From NCBI GenBank assembly GCA_020847555.1, contig JADLBT010000297.1, positions 1 to 41,249 of the forward strand: a stretch of 41,249 nt of DNA. The letters run 5' to 3'. How positions within the stretch are numbered: position 1 is the first letter of the stretch; each line of letters starts with the position of its first letter. The DNA is from Gemmataceae bacterium. Its GTDB lineage: Bacteria > Planctomycetota > Planctomycetia > Gemmatales > Gemmataceae. The notes under the pieces were generated by a model. It was not told where the DNA came from, did no database searches, and worked only from the letters and a program-made list of their open reading frames with translations. This document shows, in pieces, positions 16,129 to 24,352 of the stretch. A program made the translations under genes and the position numbers.

Positions 16129-18477
16129 ATGGCACCGAATGCCCCGGACCCGACCCCCCCGAAAGCTGGCGGCCTGTGGGCCCGACTCTTCGGCATGAAC
16201 GCGAAGAAACCGGAAGCGAAATCCGACGCCACCCCGGACGTCGCTCCCTCCGCCCCCGCCGACAACGGCGCCGCGGCCGTCGCGGCCGCGCCTTCCCCGG
16301 CCCCGGAGCTCTCTCCACCGCCGACTGCCGAGCCAGTCCTGGAAGCCGTACCGGAATCGCTCGCGCCGGCCCCGGCCGCCCCCCTCCCCTTCGAGGGAGG
16401 CTGCGCCGCGGCAGAAGCAGCGCACGAACCGGAACCCATCTCCGCCACCGAGGAACCGGCCGCCGTGGCCGAAGCTCAACCGCCCTTCGTCGCCGAGGTG
16501 CCGCCGCTCGCCGAGGCGGCCCCGGCCCCGGAAGCCGTTCCCGTGGTCGAGGCAGTCGTCGCTCCCGTTGCCGCGCCGGCGTCCGCGCCTGCGGCCCCGC
16601 AATTCTGTCCGGTTTGCCAGTCGCCGCGCAAGGGGTCGCAGACGTACTGCGACGACTGCGGCTGCGTGTTTCCGTCCCAACCTCGGGCTGCTGGAGGCTC
16701 CGTCGCGACCATGTCCACTCCGACCCCCGCCGCCCCGCCCGCCCGCCTCCAGGATCGCTATGAACTGGTCGAGCAGATCGCGGAGCGCGGCAACGTCACC
16801 CGCGTCCGCGCCATCGACCACGGCGCCGGCGGCCGGGCCGTGGTGATCGTTCGCGGCGCCCTGCCGGAGATGGCCGAGGTTCTCCTGCTCGAGGATGAGG
16901 TGCCCGTGGCCGCCGCGGTCGAGGAGGACGAGTTCATACCAACCTTCGATACCCCGGCTGCCGCCCCGGTCGCCGAGATCCAGCCGGTCAGCGCCTCGTG
17001 GCCGAGCGTCGGCTGGGAACTGGCTCTGCTGGAGAAGGCGCACCACCCGACCCTGCCGGCGGTGCTCGACACCTTCGCCGACGGGACTTACGAGTACCTT
17101 GTCGAGGACTGCCCGGAGGGCGCCAGCCTGTGGGACGCCTGGAGCGACCCGGACCTGGATGCGTCCGAGCGGTACGGCTGGCTCAAACAGGTGGCGGAGG
17201 GGATGGACGCCCTGCACGGGGCCGGCGCCATCCTGGAGGGATTCCGCCCGAATCTCGTCAAGGTGATCGGGCCGCGCCAGGCGATGATCTGCGACCTGTC
17301 CGACCTGCTGCCGCTGCCGGTGCCGCCCGGCACCCCGCTGCGCGGCAGCCTGTACACCGCTCCCGAGCTGATCCAGAATCCCGAGCACGCCGACGCCCGG
17401 GCGGACCTGTACAGCTTCGGCGCCGCCATCTACTGCCTGGAGTACACCGGACACGATCTGGAGGAGAAGGATTTCGAGGCGCCATACACGCCCAAGAAGA
17501 TCACCGACCGCTTCCCCGACGTCAACCCGACCTTCTTCCGCCTGCTCCTCAAGACGTTCAACCGCGACCTGAACGCACGCTTCCCGACGGACGAGGCGGG
17601 GCGGACCGACCCGACCGGGTTCGCCGAGCTGATCCGCACCCTGGACGCGGTCGGACGCAGCTTCGACAACGCCCGGCTGGACATCGCCGCGTGGGCGACG
17701 ACGGGCATGGTGCGGACCGGCAACGAGGACGCCTTCGGGCTGCTGCAGGCGGTCGAGTGGCGCCAGGACGACCTGTGGGAGTACGCAGTCATCCTGCTGT
17801 GCGACGGCATGGGCGGCTACGAGGCGGGCGAGGTGGCGGCGGCGATGTGCGTCTCGTCCCTGCGCACCTACCTCCTCCAGCAGTCGATGTTCGCGGCCCT
17901 GGCCGGCAAGGAACCGCCCGAGCCAGGCGTGTTCAACGTCGAGGCATGCAGGAAGACCCTCAAGGAGGCGCTGCGTTACGCCAACAAGGAGGTCCACACG
18001 GCGGCACGCAAGCCGGGCCGCGGGCGGCGCGGCATGGGGTGTACGGCGGAGGCGGTCTACGTGGACGGCCGTAACATCGTCGTCGGTCACGTCGGCGATA
18101 GCCGTACCTATCACCTGTCGAGCGGCCGCCTGGTGCAGCTGACGCGCGACCAGACGCTGGTGAACCGGCTCGTCGAGCTCGGCCAGTTGACCGAGGAGGA
18201 GGCCGAGGACCACCCGCGCAAGAACGAGTTGCAGCAGGCGATCGGCGGCCAGCCGGACGTCGAGCCCGGACTGTACTCGGCACGGCTGAAGCGCGGCGAC
18301 TGGATCCTGGTGTGCTCCGACGGGCTGACGAACCACGTCCCGACCAAGGATCTGGAGAAGATGCTGCTGCGCGAGACGGCCGGCTCCGCCGAGGAAGCAG
18401 CCCGGCGCCTGCTCAACCTCGTTAATCTGCGCGGCGCGACCGACAACGCCACCATCGTCGTCATCCGCGCGACGTGA
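16129..18477 (+). CDS. Zinc ribbon-pseudokinase-PP2C phosphatase fusion
   Basis: A 782-residue protein. An Ala/Pro-rich disordered N terminus (1-155) leads to a zinc ribbon (C160, C163, C174, C177), then a kinase-fold domain (about 207-510) and a PPM/PP2C phosphatase (about 520-782). The kinase part is degenerate: no Gly loop, no VAIK lysine, HRDLKPxN replaced by a segment around FRPN (372-375), and DFG replaced by DLS (389-391), although YTAPEL and DLYSFG remain. It is therefore a pseudokinase. The phosphatase keeps its metal and phosphate motifs: RTGNED, DGMGG (D559), GHVGDSR, SDGL (D731) and DN (D772). It should remove phosphate from Ser/Thr residues, probably opposing the kinase encoded upstream. 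ATG 16129 follows AAGGA; a GTG at 16072 is possible. Confidence 0.9.
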   Translation: MAPNAPDPTPPKAGGLWARLFGMNAKKPEAKSDATPDVAPSAPADNGAAAVAAAPSPAPELSPPPTAEPVLEAVPESLAPAPAAPLPFEGGCAAAEAAHEPEPISATEEPAAVAEAQPPFVAEVPPLAEAAPAPEAVPVVEAVVAPVAAPASAPAAPQFCPVCQSPRKGSQTYCDDCGCVFPSQPRAAGGSVATMSTPTPAAPPARLQDRYELVEQIAERGNVTRVRAIDHGAGGRAVVIVRGALPEMAEVLLLEDEVPVAAAVEEDEFIPTFDTPAAAPVAEIQPVSASWPSVGWELALLEKAHHPTLPAVLDTFADGTYEYLVEDCPEGASLWDAWSDPDLDASERYGWLKQVAEGMDALHGAGAILEGFRPNLVKVIGPRQAMICDLSDLLPLPVPPGTPLRGSLYTAPELIQNPEHADARADLYSFGAAIYCLEYTGHDLEEKDFEAPYTPKKITDRFPDVNPTFFRLLLKTFNRDLNARFPTDEAGRTDPTGFAELIRTLDAVGRSFDNARLDIAAWATTGMVRTGNEDAFGLLQAVEWRQDDLWEYAVILLCDGMGGYEAGEVAAAMCVSSLRTYLLQQSMFAALAGKEPPEPGVFNVEACRKTLKEALRYANKEVHTAARKPGRGRRGMGCTAEAVYVDGRNIVVGHVGDSRTYHLSSGRLVQLTRDQTLVNRLVELGQLTEEEAEDHPRKNELQQAIGGQPDVEPGLYSARLKRGDWILVCSDGLTNHVPTKDLEKMLLRETAGSAEEAARRLLNLVNLRGATDNATIVVIRAT

Positions 18478-18487
18478 CAGGCTGTGC

Positions 18488-18517
18488 AAAGCCCACGGGC
18501 CGCGGCCCGTGGGCTTT
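18488..18517. repeat. Inverted repeat family A, copy 4 (compact)
   Basis: A nearly gapless hairpin, AAAGCCCACGGGC-CGCG-GCCCGTGGGCTTT, ten bases after the phosphatase stop. With its TTT end it could terminate transcription between the signalling cluster and the corrin operon. Confidence 0.85.
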
Positions 18518-18584
18518 ACAGGGAACCAACGTGTTTGTGACTGTGTGACGGGTAGTGCCGGGCGCGAATCCGTATCATGCCGGG

Positions 18585-20072
18585 ATGGGGCGCTTCTGGG
18601 CGGTCGGTGTCGGGCCGGGTGATCCAGACCTGTTGACTGTCAAGGCAGTCGAGGTCATTCGCCGTGCGCACGTCCTGTACCACGCCGGCCCACGGTCCGA
18701 CGAGGGCCGGGCCTGGCAGATCATCCGTCACCTCGTTCACCCCGAAAAGCAGGTTCGCCTGCTCCTGCATGAGCCGATGCGCGTCGCCAGCGCCCGCGGG
18801 GATCGCTCGGCCTACCGCTCCGCCACGGAGCAAATCGCAATCGACTGCCGCGCCGGGCTCGACGTCGCCCTTGTCACGGAAGGCGATCCGACACTCTACA
18901 GTACCGCCTCCTACGTCTGGGAGCTGCTGCGTGAGCTGTACCCGGACGTGCCGGTTGACGTCATCCCGGGAATCACCTCGATCGCGGCGGCGGCGGCGCG
19001 CGTCGGCTGGCCGCTGGCGCAGCGCGGGGAAACGGTCGCCATCCTTCCGACGGGGTATCGGCGCGACGAGTTGCGGCCGATCCTGGAACAATTCTCGACC
19101 GTGTGTCTCCTCAAGGTGGCGCAGGCGCTTCCTGACCTGACCGAGGCGCTTGCCCAACTCCCCGACGGGGGCGCGGCCGTCTACGCGGAGAACGTGGCGA
19201 CCGCCGACGAGTGGATCAGCCACGATCTGACAACGGCCGCAGGTCGCGACGCATACTTTGCCCTCATCCTCGTGCGGCACGGGGCGAGCCCGCCGGCAAC
19301 TCCTGAACCGACGGGCTCGCCCTGCGTCGCTCCCGGTGCAGGCAAACTGTGGGTCGTCGGCCTGGGACCGGGCGATCCGACGTTGCTCACGCCGCAGGCC
19401 CGGGAGGCGCTGCGGTCCGTCGAGGTCGTCGTCGGCTACGACGCCTATCTCGACGCGCTGCGCCCGCTCGCACTGCCGGGTGAGTTTCGGGGCAGTCCGA
19501 TCGGGGCCGAGGCGGAGCGCGCGCGGCTCGCGCTCGATCTGGCCACGGCCGGTCGGCGCGTGGCGCTGGTGTCGTCGGGTGACGCTGGCGTTTACGGCAT
19601 GGCGAGTCTGGTGCTCGAAACGGCGGAGGCAATCCCGGAGGTGGCGGTCGAAATCGTGCCGGGCGTCACCGCGGCGCTGGCGGCGGCAGCGCTGCTGGGG
19701 GCGCCGCTCGGCCACGATTTCGCCTGCGTCAGCCTGAGCGATCTGCTAACGCCGTGGACTGTCATCACGCGGCGACTGGACGCGGCCGGTCAGGGGGATT
19801 TCGTCGTCGCCCTGTACAATCCGGTCAGCCGCAAGCGCACCTGGCAGCTGCCGCAGGCGCGCGACATCCTGCTCCGCCATCGCGGGCCGGGAACTCCGGT
19901 GGGCGTGATCGATCGGGCCTTCCGCGCCGGCCAGCGCGTCCGGCTGACGACGCTGGGGGAGTTATCAGGTGAGGGGCTTGGCATGGAGACGGTCGTCATC
20001 GTCGGCAGCAGCACGACGCGGATCATCCGCGGACGGATGGTGACGCCGCGCGGGTACGGGGAGCGGGCATGA
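18585..20072 (+). CDS. cobIJ: CobI-CobJ (CbiL-CbiH) fused precorrin methyltransferase
   Basis: A 495-residue fusion of two SAM-dependent corrin-ring methyltransferases. Residues 1-235 match precorrin-2 C20-methyltransferase (GVGPGDPDLLT at the N terminus, TEGDPTLYST, VIPGITSI). Residues 253-495 match precorrin-3B C17-methyltransferase (GLGPGDPTLLT, SSGDAGVYGMA, IVPGVTAALAAAA, YNPVSRKRTWQL). A CobIJ fusion is known from Mycobacterium. Because CbiD lies in the same operon, the enzymes probably work in the oxygen-independent pathway on cobalt-precorrins (inference). I start at ATG 18585, where the family N terminus begins. No ribosome site precedes it, and a TATCAT box ends seven bases upstream, so a leaderless transcript is possible. 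The stop overlaps the next start by 4 nt. Confidence 0.92.
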   Translation: MGRFWAVGVGPGDPDLLTVKAVEVIRRAHVLYHAGPRSDEGRAWQIIRHLVHPEKQVRLLLHEPMRVASARGDRSAYRSATEQIAIDCRAGLDVALVTEGDPTLYSTASYVWELLRELYPDVPVDVIPGITSIAAAAARVGWPLAQRGETVAILPTGYRRDELRPILEQFSTVCLLKVAQALPDLTEALAQLPDGGAAVYAENVATADEWISHDLTTAAGRDAYFALILVRHGASPPATPEPTGSPCVAPGAGKLWVVGLGPGDPTLLTPQAREALRSVEVVVGYDAYLDALRPLALPGEFRGSPIGAEAERARLALDLATAGRRVALVSSGDAGVYGMASLVLETAEAIPEVAVEIVPGVTAALAAAALLGAPLGHDFACVSLSDLLTPWTVITRRLDAAGQGDFVVALYNPVSRKRTWQLPQARDILLRHRGPGTPVGVIDRAFRAGQRVRLTTLGELSGEGLGMETVVIVGSSTTRIIRGRMVTPRGYGERA

Positions 20073-20698
20073 CAGGGCGCAGCGACCCGGGTCGGCGCAT
20101 CCTGGCAGAGAGCTTTGCGCGCATCGAGCGCGAACTCGGTCCGCTGCCGCTGCCGCCGTGGGCGTTCGCGGTGGTGCGGCGGATGATCCATGCCAGCGCG
20201 GATTTCGACTTCACGCACCTGCTGCGGTACAGTCGCAACTTCGAGGAGGCGGCCCGACGCGCGTTCGTCGCAGGCGCCCCCGTCGTCACCGACACCGAGA
20301 TGGTCCTCATCGGCGTGCGCGGAGCGCTGGCGAGCGCGCCGGGCCAGGAGCCGGTGTGTTACCTCAACGACCCGGAGACGGCTCCTCTCGCCGCCCGTAC
20401 CGGACTGACGCGCTCGGCGGCGGCGATGCGCCTGGCGGCGCGGCGGCACGCGGCCCCGGTGCTGGCGATCGGCAACGCCCCCACCGCCCTCGACGAGGCG
20501 CTACGCCTGGTCGAGGAGGAAGGCTGGCGACCGGCGGCAATCGTCGGTATCCCGGTCGGATTCGTCGGCGTGGTGGAGGCGAAGGAGCGCTTGCTCGGGC
20601 AGACCCAGGTGCCGTACCTTACCTGTGTCGGCCGCAAGGGCGGGTCGGCGGTGACGGCGGCGGCGGTCAACGCGCTGATCGAGGTGTTCCGGCCGTGA
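20069..20698 (+). CDS. cobH: Precorrin-8X methylmutase (CobH/CbiC)
   Basis: A 209-residue enzyme, normal length. It moves the C11 methyl group to C12 to form hydrogenobyrinate or cobyrinate. The motif RMIHASAD carries the catalytic histidine (His41), and the pattern AGAPVVTDTEMVLIGV, followed by VGIPVGFVGVVEAKE and GRKGGSAVTAAAVNAL, is characteristic. The gene overlaps cobIJ by 4 nt (ATGA) and the next gene starts within its stop, so the genes are translationally coupled. Confidence 0.94.
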   Translation: MTGRSDPGRRILAESFARIERELGPLPLPPWAFAVVRRMIHASADFDFTHLLRYSRNFEEAARRAFVAGAPVVTDTEMVLIGVRGALASAPGQEPVCYLNDPETAPLAARTGLTRSAAAMRLAARRHAAPVLAIGNAPTALDEALRLVEEEGWRPAAIVGIPVGFVGVVEAKERLLGQTQVPYLTCVGRKGGSAVTAAAVNALIEVFRP

Positions 20699-21249
20699 CG
20701 AGTGACGACCGTGAGAGACTGTGGGGGGAGCTGGAGGGGCAGGCGGCGCGCCTGCTGGAGCACCCCCGGGATCTCGATCCGCGCGCAACGATCCGCGCCT
20801 ACGGCTCGCTCTGGCGGCTCTGGCACTACCCGCCCTTCGCTGCGCAGGTGACGTGGACCGTCCTGACGCCTGGCCGAAAGGCTCCGCCGGGTGCCCCTCC
20901 ACTGGTGCGCGAAGTGACGTGGGACCGCCGGCGCGACCACGACAAGCTGTTTGACCCCGCGGCCGCCAGTCCGTCCCCCAACCCGGCCATGCAGGTCCGC
21001 GATGCTTACCTGCCTGCCGACCAGCTGCAGCGCCTGGTGCAAGAGGGCGCGCGGCTGGCGGTGCCGCTGATCGTGTTCGTCCGGGCCGCCCCGCTCGACG
21101 AGGAGGTCTTCGGGCTGGAGACTTACGAGGTGTCGCCGTTCGTCCGGGTGCAGTGGTGGGGCGACGGGCCGCCGCCGTGGCGGCATTTCACGGACTGGGT
21201 CACGGGCGTGCGCGCGTTCCTGCTGCGCCAACTGGAGGAGGCGGGTTGA
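20695..21249 (+). CDS. Uncharacterised protein encoded inside the corrin operon
   Basis: A 184-residue protein I do not recognise. The GTG start at 20695 overlaps the cobH stop (GTGA), and the stop lies 4 nt before cbiD, so it is an integral part of the operon. The sequence is rich in Trp and Arg, has no signal peptide or membrane helix, and ends in an amphipathic helix. Notable segments are YGSLWRLWHYPPFAAQVTW near 39-57, EEVFGLETYEVSPFVRVQWW and a final LRQLEEAG. Position alone suggests a role linked to corrin synthesis, such as an accessory or regulatory factor, or filling in for a missing step (CbiG, CbiF or CbiJ is not seen here). Only its expression with the operon is well supported. 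Confidence 0.75.
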   Translation: MTSDDRERLWGELEGQAARLLEHPRDLDPRATIRAYGSLWRLWHYPPFAAQVTWTVLTPGRKAPPGAPPLVREVTWDRRRDHDKLFDPAAASPSPNPAMQVRDAYLPADQLQRLVQEGARLAVPLIVFVRAAPLDEEVFGLETYEVSPFVRVQWWGDGPPPWRHFTDWVTGVRAFLLRQLEEAG

Positions 21250-21253
21250 TCCG

Positions 21254-22381
21254 ATGGCCCGTCCGCCACACCGAATCGTTCGCGGTCATACCGTCGCGCC
21301 GCGCGACACGAAGGGCACGCGCGAGGGCTTCACCACCGGCACGGCTGCCGCCGCCGCGACGAAGGCTGCGTGCCTGGTGCTCCTCGATCGGGGCTGGCCG
21401 GAGGCGGTCGAGGTCGCCCTTCCCATCGGCCGGACGCTCACCGTTCGCATCAATGCCCTGGAATGGGACGGAGAGGCGGCGACGGCCGGCGTGGTCAAGG
21501 ACGCGGGCGACGACCCGGACGTAACGCACGGGACCGAGATCTTCGCCACGGTGCGCCGGGTGGAGGAACCGGGCATTCACCTCAAGGGCGGCGTCGGCGT
21601 CGGCGTCGTCACCCGGCCGGGGCTGGAGCTACCCGTCGGCGGTCCGGCGATCAACCCCGTGCCGCAGCGCATGATCCGCCAGAGCGTCGTCGAAACGCTG
21701 GGCACCGACCGCCCCGACCCGGGCGTTGAGGTGACGGTCAGCGTGCCCAACGGGGCGGAACTGGCACGTCGCACCTTCAACGCGCGACTCGGCATCGTTG
21801 GCGGGATCTCGATCCTCGGCACCACCGGCATCGTGCGGGCGATGTCCACGGCCGCCTGGCGCGCTTCCGTGGTGCAGGCCATCGACGTCGCGGCGGCGAA
21901 CAGCGTCGCCCACATCGTCCTGAGCACCGGCGGCCGCACCGAGCGCTTCGCGCAGGCGCTGTACTCCGAGCTGCCCGAGATGGCCTTCGTCGAGATGGGC
22001 ATCTTCACCGGCGATTGCCTGCGCCGCGCCGCCGAGCGCGGCGTCCCGCGCGTGTCGGTGTGCGCGATGATCGGCAAGCTGTCGAAGATTGCCGCGGGCA
22101 AGATGCAGACGCACGTTGCCGGCAATCAGGTCGATTGCCCGTTCCTGGCCCGCGTCGCGCGCGACCTCGGCGCTGCCGAGGATCTCGCGGCGGCGGTCGA
22201 GGCGGCCAACACCGCGCGCCACATGCAGGAGCTGATCGAAACGGCCGGCCTCACGCCGTTTTTCGGCCGCCTGTGCGAGCTGGCGGCGGCGCAGTGTGCC
22301 GCGGTCGTGGCCGGGAGGCTGGCGGTGGATGTCGTGCTGTTCGACTTTAACGGTCGCACCCTGGGAGCGGCGCGGGCATGA
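21254..22381 (+). CDS. cbiD: Cobalt-precorrin-5B C1-methyltransferase CbiD
   Basis: A 375-residue CbiD. It methylates C1 of cobalt-precorrin-5B in the oxygen-independent cobalamin route. The family signature GFTTGTAAAAATKAA lies near residue 23, GGPAINPVPQRMI follows near 131, and GGISILGTTGIVRAMS with a downstream FVEMGIFTG segment completes the match. The ATG at 21254 is 4 nt after the upstream stop. The C terminus overlaps cobL by 4 nt (ATGA). CbiD has no counterpart in the aerobic pathway and so is the main evidence for the anaerobic-type route in this organism. Confidence 0.94.
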   Translation: MARPPHRIVRGHTVAPRDTKGTREGFTTGTAAAAATKAACLVLLDRGWPEAVEVALPIGRTLTVRINALEWDGEAATAGVVKDAGDDPDVTHGTEIFATVRRVEEPGIHLKGGVGVGVVTRPGLELPVGGPAINPVPQRMIRQSVVETLGTDRPDPGVEVTVSVPNGAELARRTFNARLGIVGGISILGTTGIVRAMSTAAWRASVVQAIDVAAANSVAHIVLSTGGRTERFAQALYSELPEMAFVEMGIFTGDCLRRAAERGVPRVSVCAMIGKLSKIAAGKMQTHVAGNQVDCPFLARVARDLGAAEDLAAAVEAANTARHMQELIETAGLTPFFGRLCELAAAQCAAVVAGRLAVDVVLFDFNGRTLGAARA

Positions 22382-23661
22382 GCGCACCGATCCATGTCAT
22401 CGGCATCGGGGCGGACGGCCGCGCGGGGTTGCGGTCCGACCAGGTCGAGCGCATCGTGAGCGCCGACTTCCTCGCGGGCGGGGCGCGGCACCTGGACTAC
22501 TTCCCCGAGACGCGCGGCGCGCGGTTCGTCCTCCGGGACAACATTCGCGAGCTGGTCGCCGCGCTGACGGGGCGATACGAGCGGCAGCGCTGCGTGGTCC
22601 TGGCGTCCGGCGACCCGCTATTTTTCGGCGTCGGGAAACGACTCGCCGAATCCCTGGGGCGGGCTCACGTCCGGTTCGAGCCGGCGCTGAGCAGCATGCA
22701 GCTGGCCTTCGCCCGCGCCGGGCTGGCGTGGGACAGCGCGGCCCTCGCGAGCATTCATGGCCGCGACCTGCGGGCGACCCTGCTTCCACTCCTCGGGAAG
22801 GGACTCATCGGGCTGTTCACGCACGACGGTGACACCCCGGCTGCCGTCGCACGCTTCTTTCTGGAACGCGACGCACCCGCTTATCAGGCCATCGTCGGCG
22901 AGAACCTCGGCGCGGCCGACGAGCGCGTCACGCCCTGGGCGACGTTGCGCGAACTCGCCGGGCAACAGTTCGCGCCGCTGAACTACCTGATCCTCTCGCA
23001 GCGCACCTCCCCCGAGCACTCAAAAGAGATCGAGCGCCATCGCGCCCTGGTGCCGGGTGCCCCGGACGAGACCTTCGCCCGGCCGAAGGAAGGCCCCGAG
23101 GTCATGACGCGGCAGGAGGTGCGCGCCGTCGCGCTCGCCAAACTCCTCCGGCCCACGCAGCCGGGCGACACAGTCTGGGACATCGGGGCGGGGCTCGGGA
23201 CGGTCGCGGTGGAACTCGCCGTCCTGCGGCCGGACGTGGAGGTGATCGCGGTCGAGCGCGATGCGGCCCGCGCCGCCTACCTGCGGCAGAACCGGGAGCG
23301 CTTCGGCGCCTACAATATCCGCCTCATCGAGGGCGCCGCCCCGGAGTGCATCGCGGAAGAGGCCGAGCCGCCTCGCCTGGTCTTCGTGGGCGGATCCGCA
23401 GGCCGCCTGGCCGCACTCCTGACTTTCGTTGCCGAGCGGTTGCGTGAGGGCGGCCGACTGGTGGCGAGCTTCGTCACCCTGGAGCATCTCGCGCTGGCAC
23501 TGGAGCATGTCCGCCGGCTGGGGTGGCAGTTCGAGGTGACGGAAATCCATGTCGCGCGTAGCGACAGGCTCGCCGGCTTGACGGGACTGAAGCCGCTGCG
23601 CGGCGTCTTCCTGCTCGCAGCGGATAAACCGGAGCAGGGCAGCCCCGTTCCGGTTCCTTGA
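22378..23661 (+). CDS. cobL: Precorrin-6Y C5,15-methyltransferase (decarboxylating), CobL (CbiE-CbiT fusion)
   Basis: A 427-residue bifunctional enzyme. The N-terminal CbiE-type domain (about 1-215) has VIGIGADG, SGDPLFFGVGKRL and the SSMQLAFARAGLAW segment. The C-terminal CbiT domain (about 240-427) has VMTRQEVRAVALAKL and the SAM site WDIGAGLGTVAVELA (D268). It methylates C5 and C15 and removes the C12 acetate carboxyl. The fusion matches CobL rather than separate CbiE and CbiT. It overlaps cbiD by 4 nt. It is the last corrin gene of the run; the next start is 60 nt downstream. Confidence 0.94.
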   Translation: MSAPIHVIGIGADGRAGLRSDQVERIVSADFLAGGARHLDYFPETRGARFVLRDNIRELVAALTGRYERQRCVVLASGDPLFFGVGKRLAESLGRAHVRFEPALSSMQLAFARAGLAWDSAALASIHGRDLRATLLPLLGKGLIGLFTHDGDTPAAVARFFLERDAPAYQAIVGENLGAADERVTPWATLRELAGQQFAPLNYLILSQRTSPEHSKEIERHRALVPGAPDETFARPKEGPEVMTRQEVRAVALAKLLRPTQPGDTVWDIGAGLGTVAVELAVLRPDVEVIAVERDAARAAYLRQNRERFGAYNIRLIEGAAPECIAEEAEPPRLVFVGGSAGRLAALLTFVAERLREGGRLVASFVTLEHLALALEHVRRLGWQFEVTEIHVARSDRLAGLTGLKPLRGVFLLAADKPEQGSPVPVP

Positions 23662-23666
23662 CTCCA

Positions 23667-23679
23667 CCCACGGGACGCC
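23667..23679. repeat. Half copy of inverted repeat family A
   Basis: CCCACGGGACGCC after the cobL stop is identical to part of the right arm of family A copies 2 and 3, but no partner arm is present. It may be a decayed element; the match is short. Confidence 0.4.
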
Positions 23680-23721
23680 GTAGCATCCGAGCAGGCGCCT
23701 TTCCTGGCCGGAGCGAACGTG

Positions 23722-24291
23722 ATGCCCCACCCCACCCAGATGTCGGCCGCCGACACCGCGCTCCTGGTGATCGACGTGCAGGAGAAGCTCGTCCCGAAGA
23801 TCCTCCACGCGACGGCCGTGGTGCGCAACACCGCCTTCCTGATCGACGCCGCCCGCCTGCTGAACATGCCGGTCGCGGCCACCGAGCAGTACCCGCGCGG
23901 GCTCGGCCCAACCGTGCCCGAGCTGGCCTGGCGTCTGCCGGAGCGGCCGGACAAGACCGCGTTCAGCTGCTGCGTGGTCGCGTCGGTCGTGGACGGCTTT
24001 CGCGCCGCCGCCCGCCCGAAGGTGGTGCTGGCCGGGATCGAGACGCACGTCTGTGTCCTGAACACCGCCCTCGATTTGCTGGCGCTCGACTTTCGCGTCT
24101 ACCTCGCCGTCGATGCCGTCGGCAGCCGCTACGCCGTCGATCACGACGTTGCATTGCGCCGCCTGGAGCGGGCGGGGGCGATCCTCGTGACGGCTGAAAC
24201 GGCCGCGTTCGAGTGGGTCAGCGGGGCCGGCCACCCGCAGTTCAAACCGATCAGCGCGCTCATCCAGGAGCGCATGAAGGCCATGAGCTGA
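23722..24291 (+). CDS. Isochorismatase-family cysteine hydrolase
   Basis: A 189-residue hydrolase of the isochorismatase/YcaC/nicotinamidase superfamily, usual length. The catalytic triad is visible: Asp18 (VIDVQEK), Lys78 (PDKTAFS) and Cys111 (THVCV). These enzymes cleave amides or vinyl ethers; the segment ATEQYPRGLG resembles the hydrolase group that includes human ISOC1/ISOC2, so a true isochorismatase activity is unlikely. The substrate is unknown. I start at ATG 23722, with GGAG at 23710-23713; GTG 23719 is directly in front and equally in frame. It lies between the corrin genes and an aminotransferase, probably co-transcribed. Confidence 0.88.
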   Translation: MPHPTQMSAADTALLVIDVQEKLVPKILHATAVVRNTAFLIDAARLLNMPVAATEQYPRGLGPTVPELAWRLPERPDKTAFSCCVVASVVDGFRAAARPKVVLAGIETHVCVLNTALDLLALDFRVYLAVDAVGSRYAVDHDVALRRLERAGAILVTAETAAFEWVSGAGHPQFKPISALIQERMKAMS

Positions 24292-24306
24292 CGAACCCTC
24301 TTCCGC

Positions 24307-24329
24307 CCCTCGCCCACCAGGGGCGAGGG
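24307..24329. repeat. C/G-rich hairpin before the aminotransferase
   Basis: CCCTCGCCC (24307-24315) and GGGCGAGGG (24321-24329) pair perfectly around a 5-nt loop. The aminotransferase ribosome site begins 11 nt later. Same class as the hairpins at 454 and 14240. Confidence 0.65.
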
Positions 24330-24352
24330 AAGAAGCAGCGAAGGAGCAACCC

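Noticed and set aside
15949..18489. Antisense open frame of 846 codons opposite the pseudokinase-PP2C gene
   Set aside because: No recognisable motif and low-complexity Arg/Gly segments; the + strand carries intact PP2C motifs.
18478..18584. Cobalamin riboswitch before cobIJ
   Set aside because: The interval is only 107 nt, holds a repeat, and shows no B12-box sequence; a full riboswitch would not fit.
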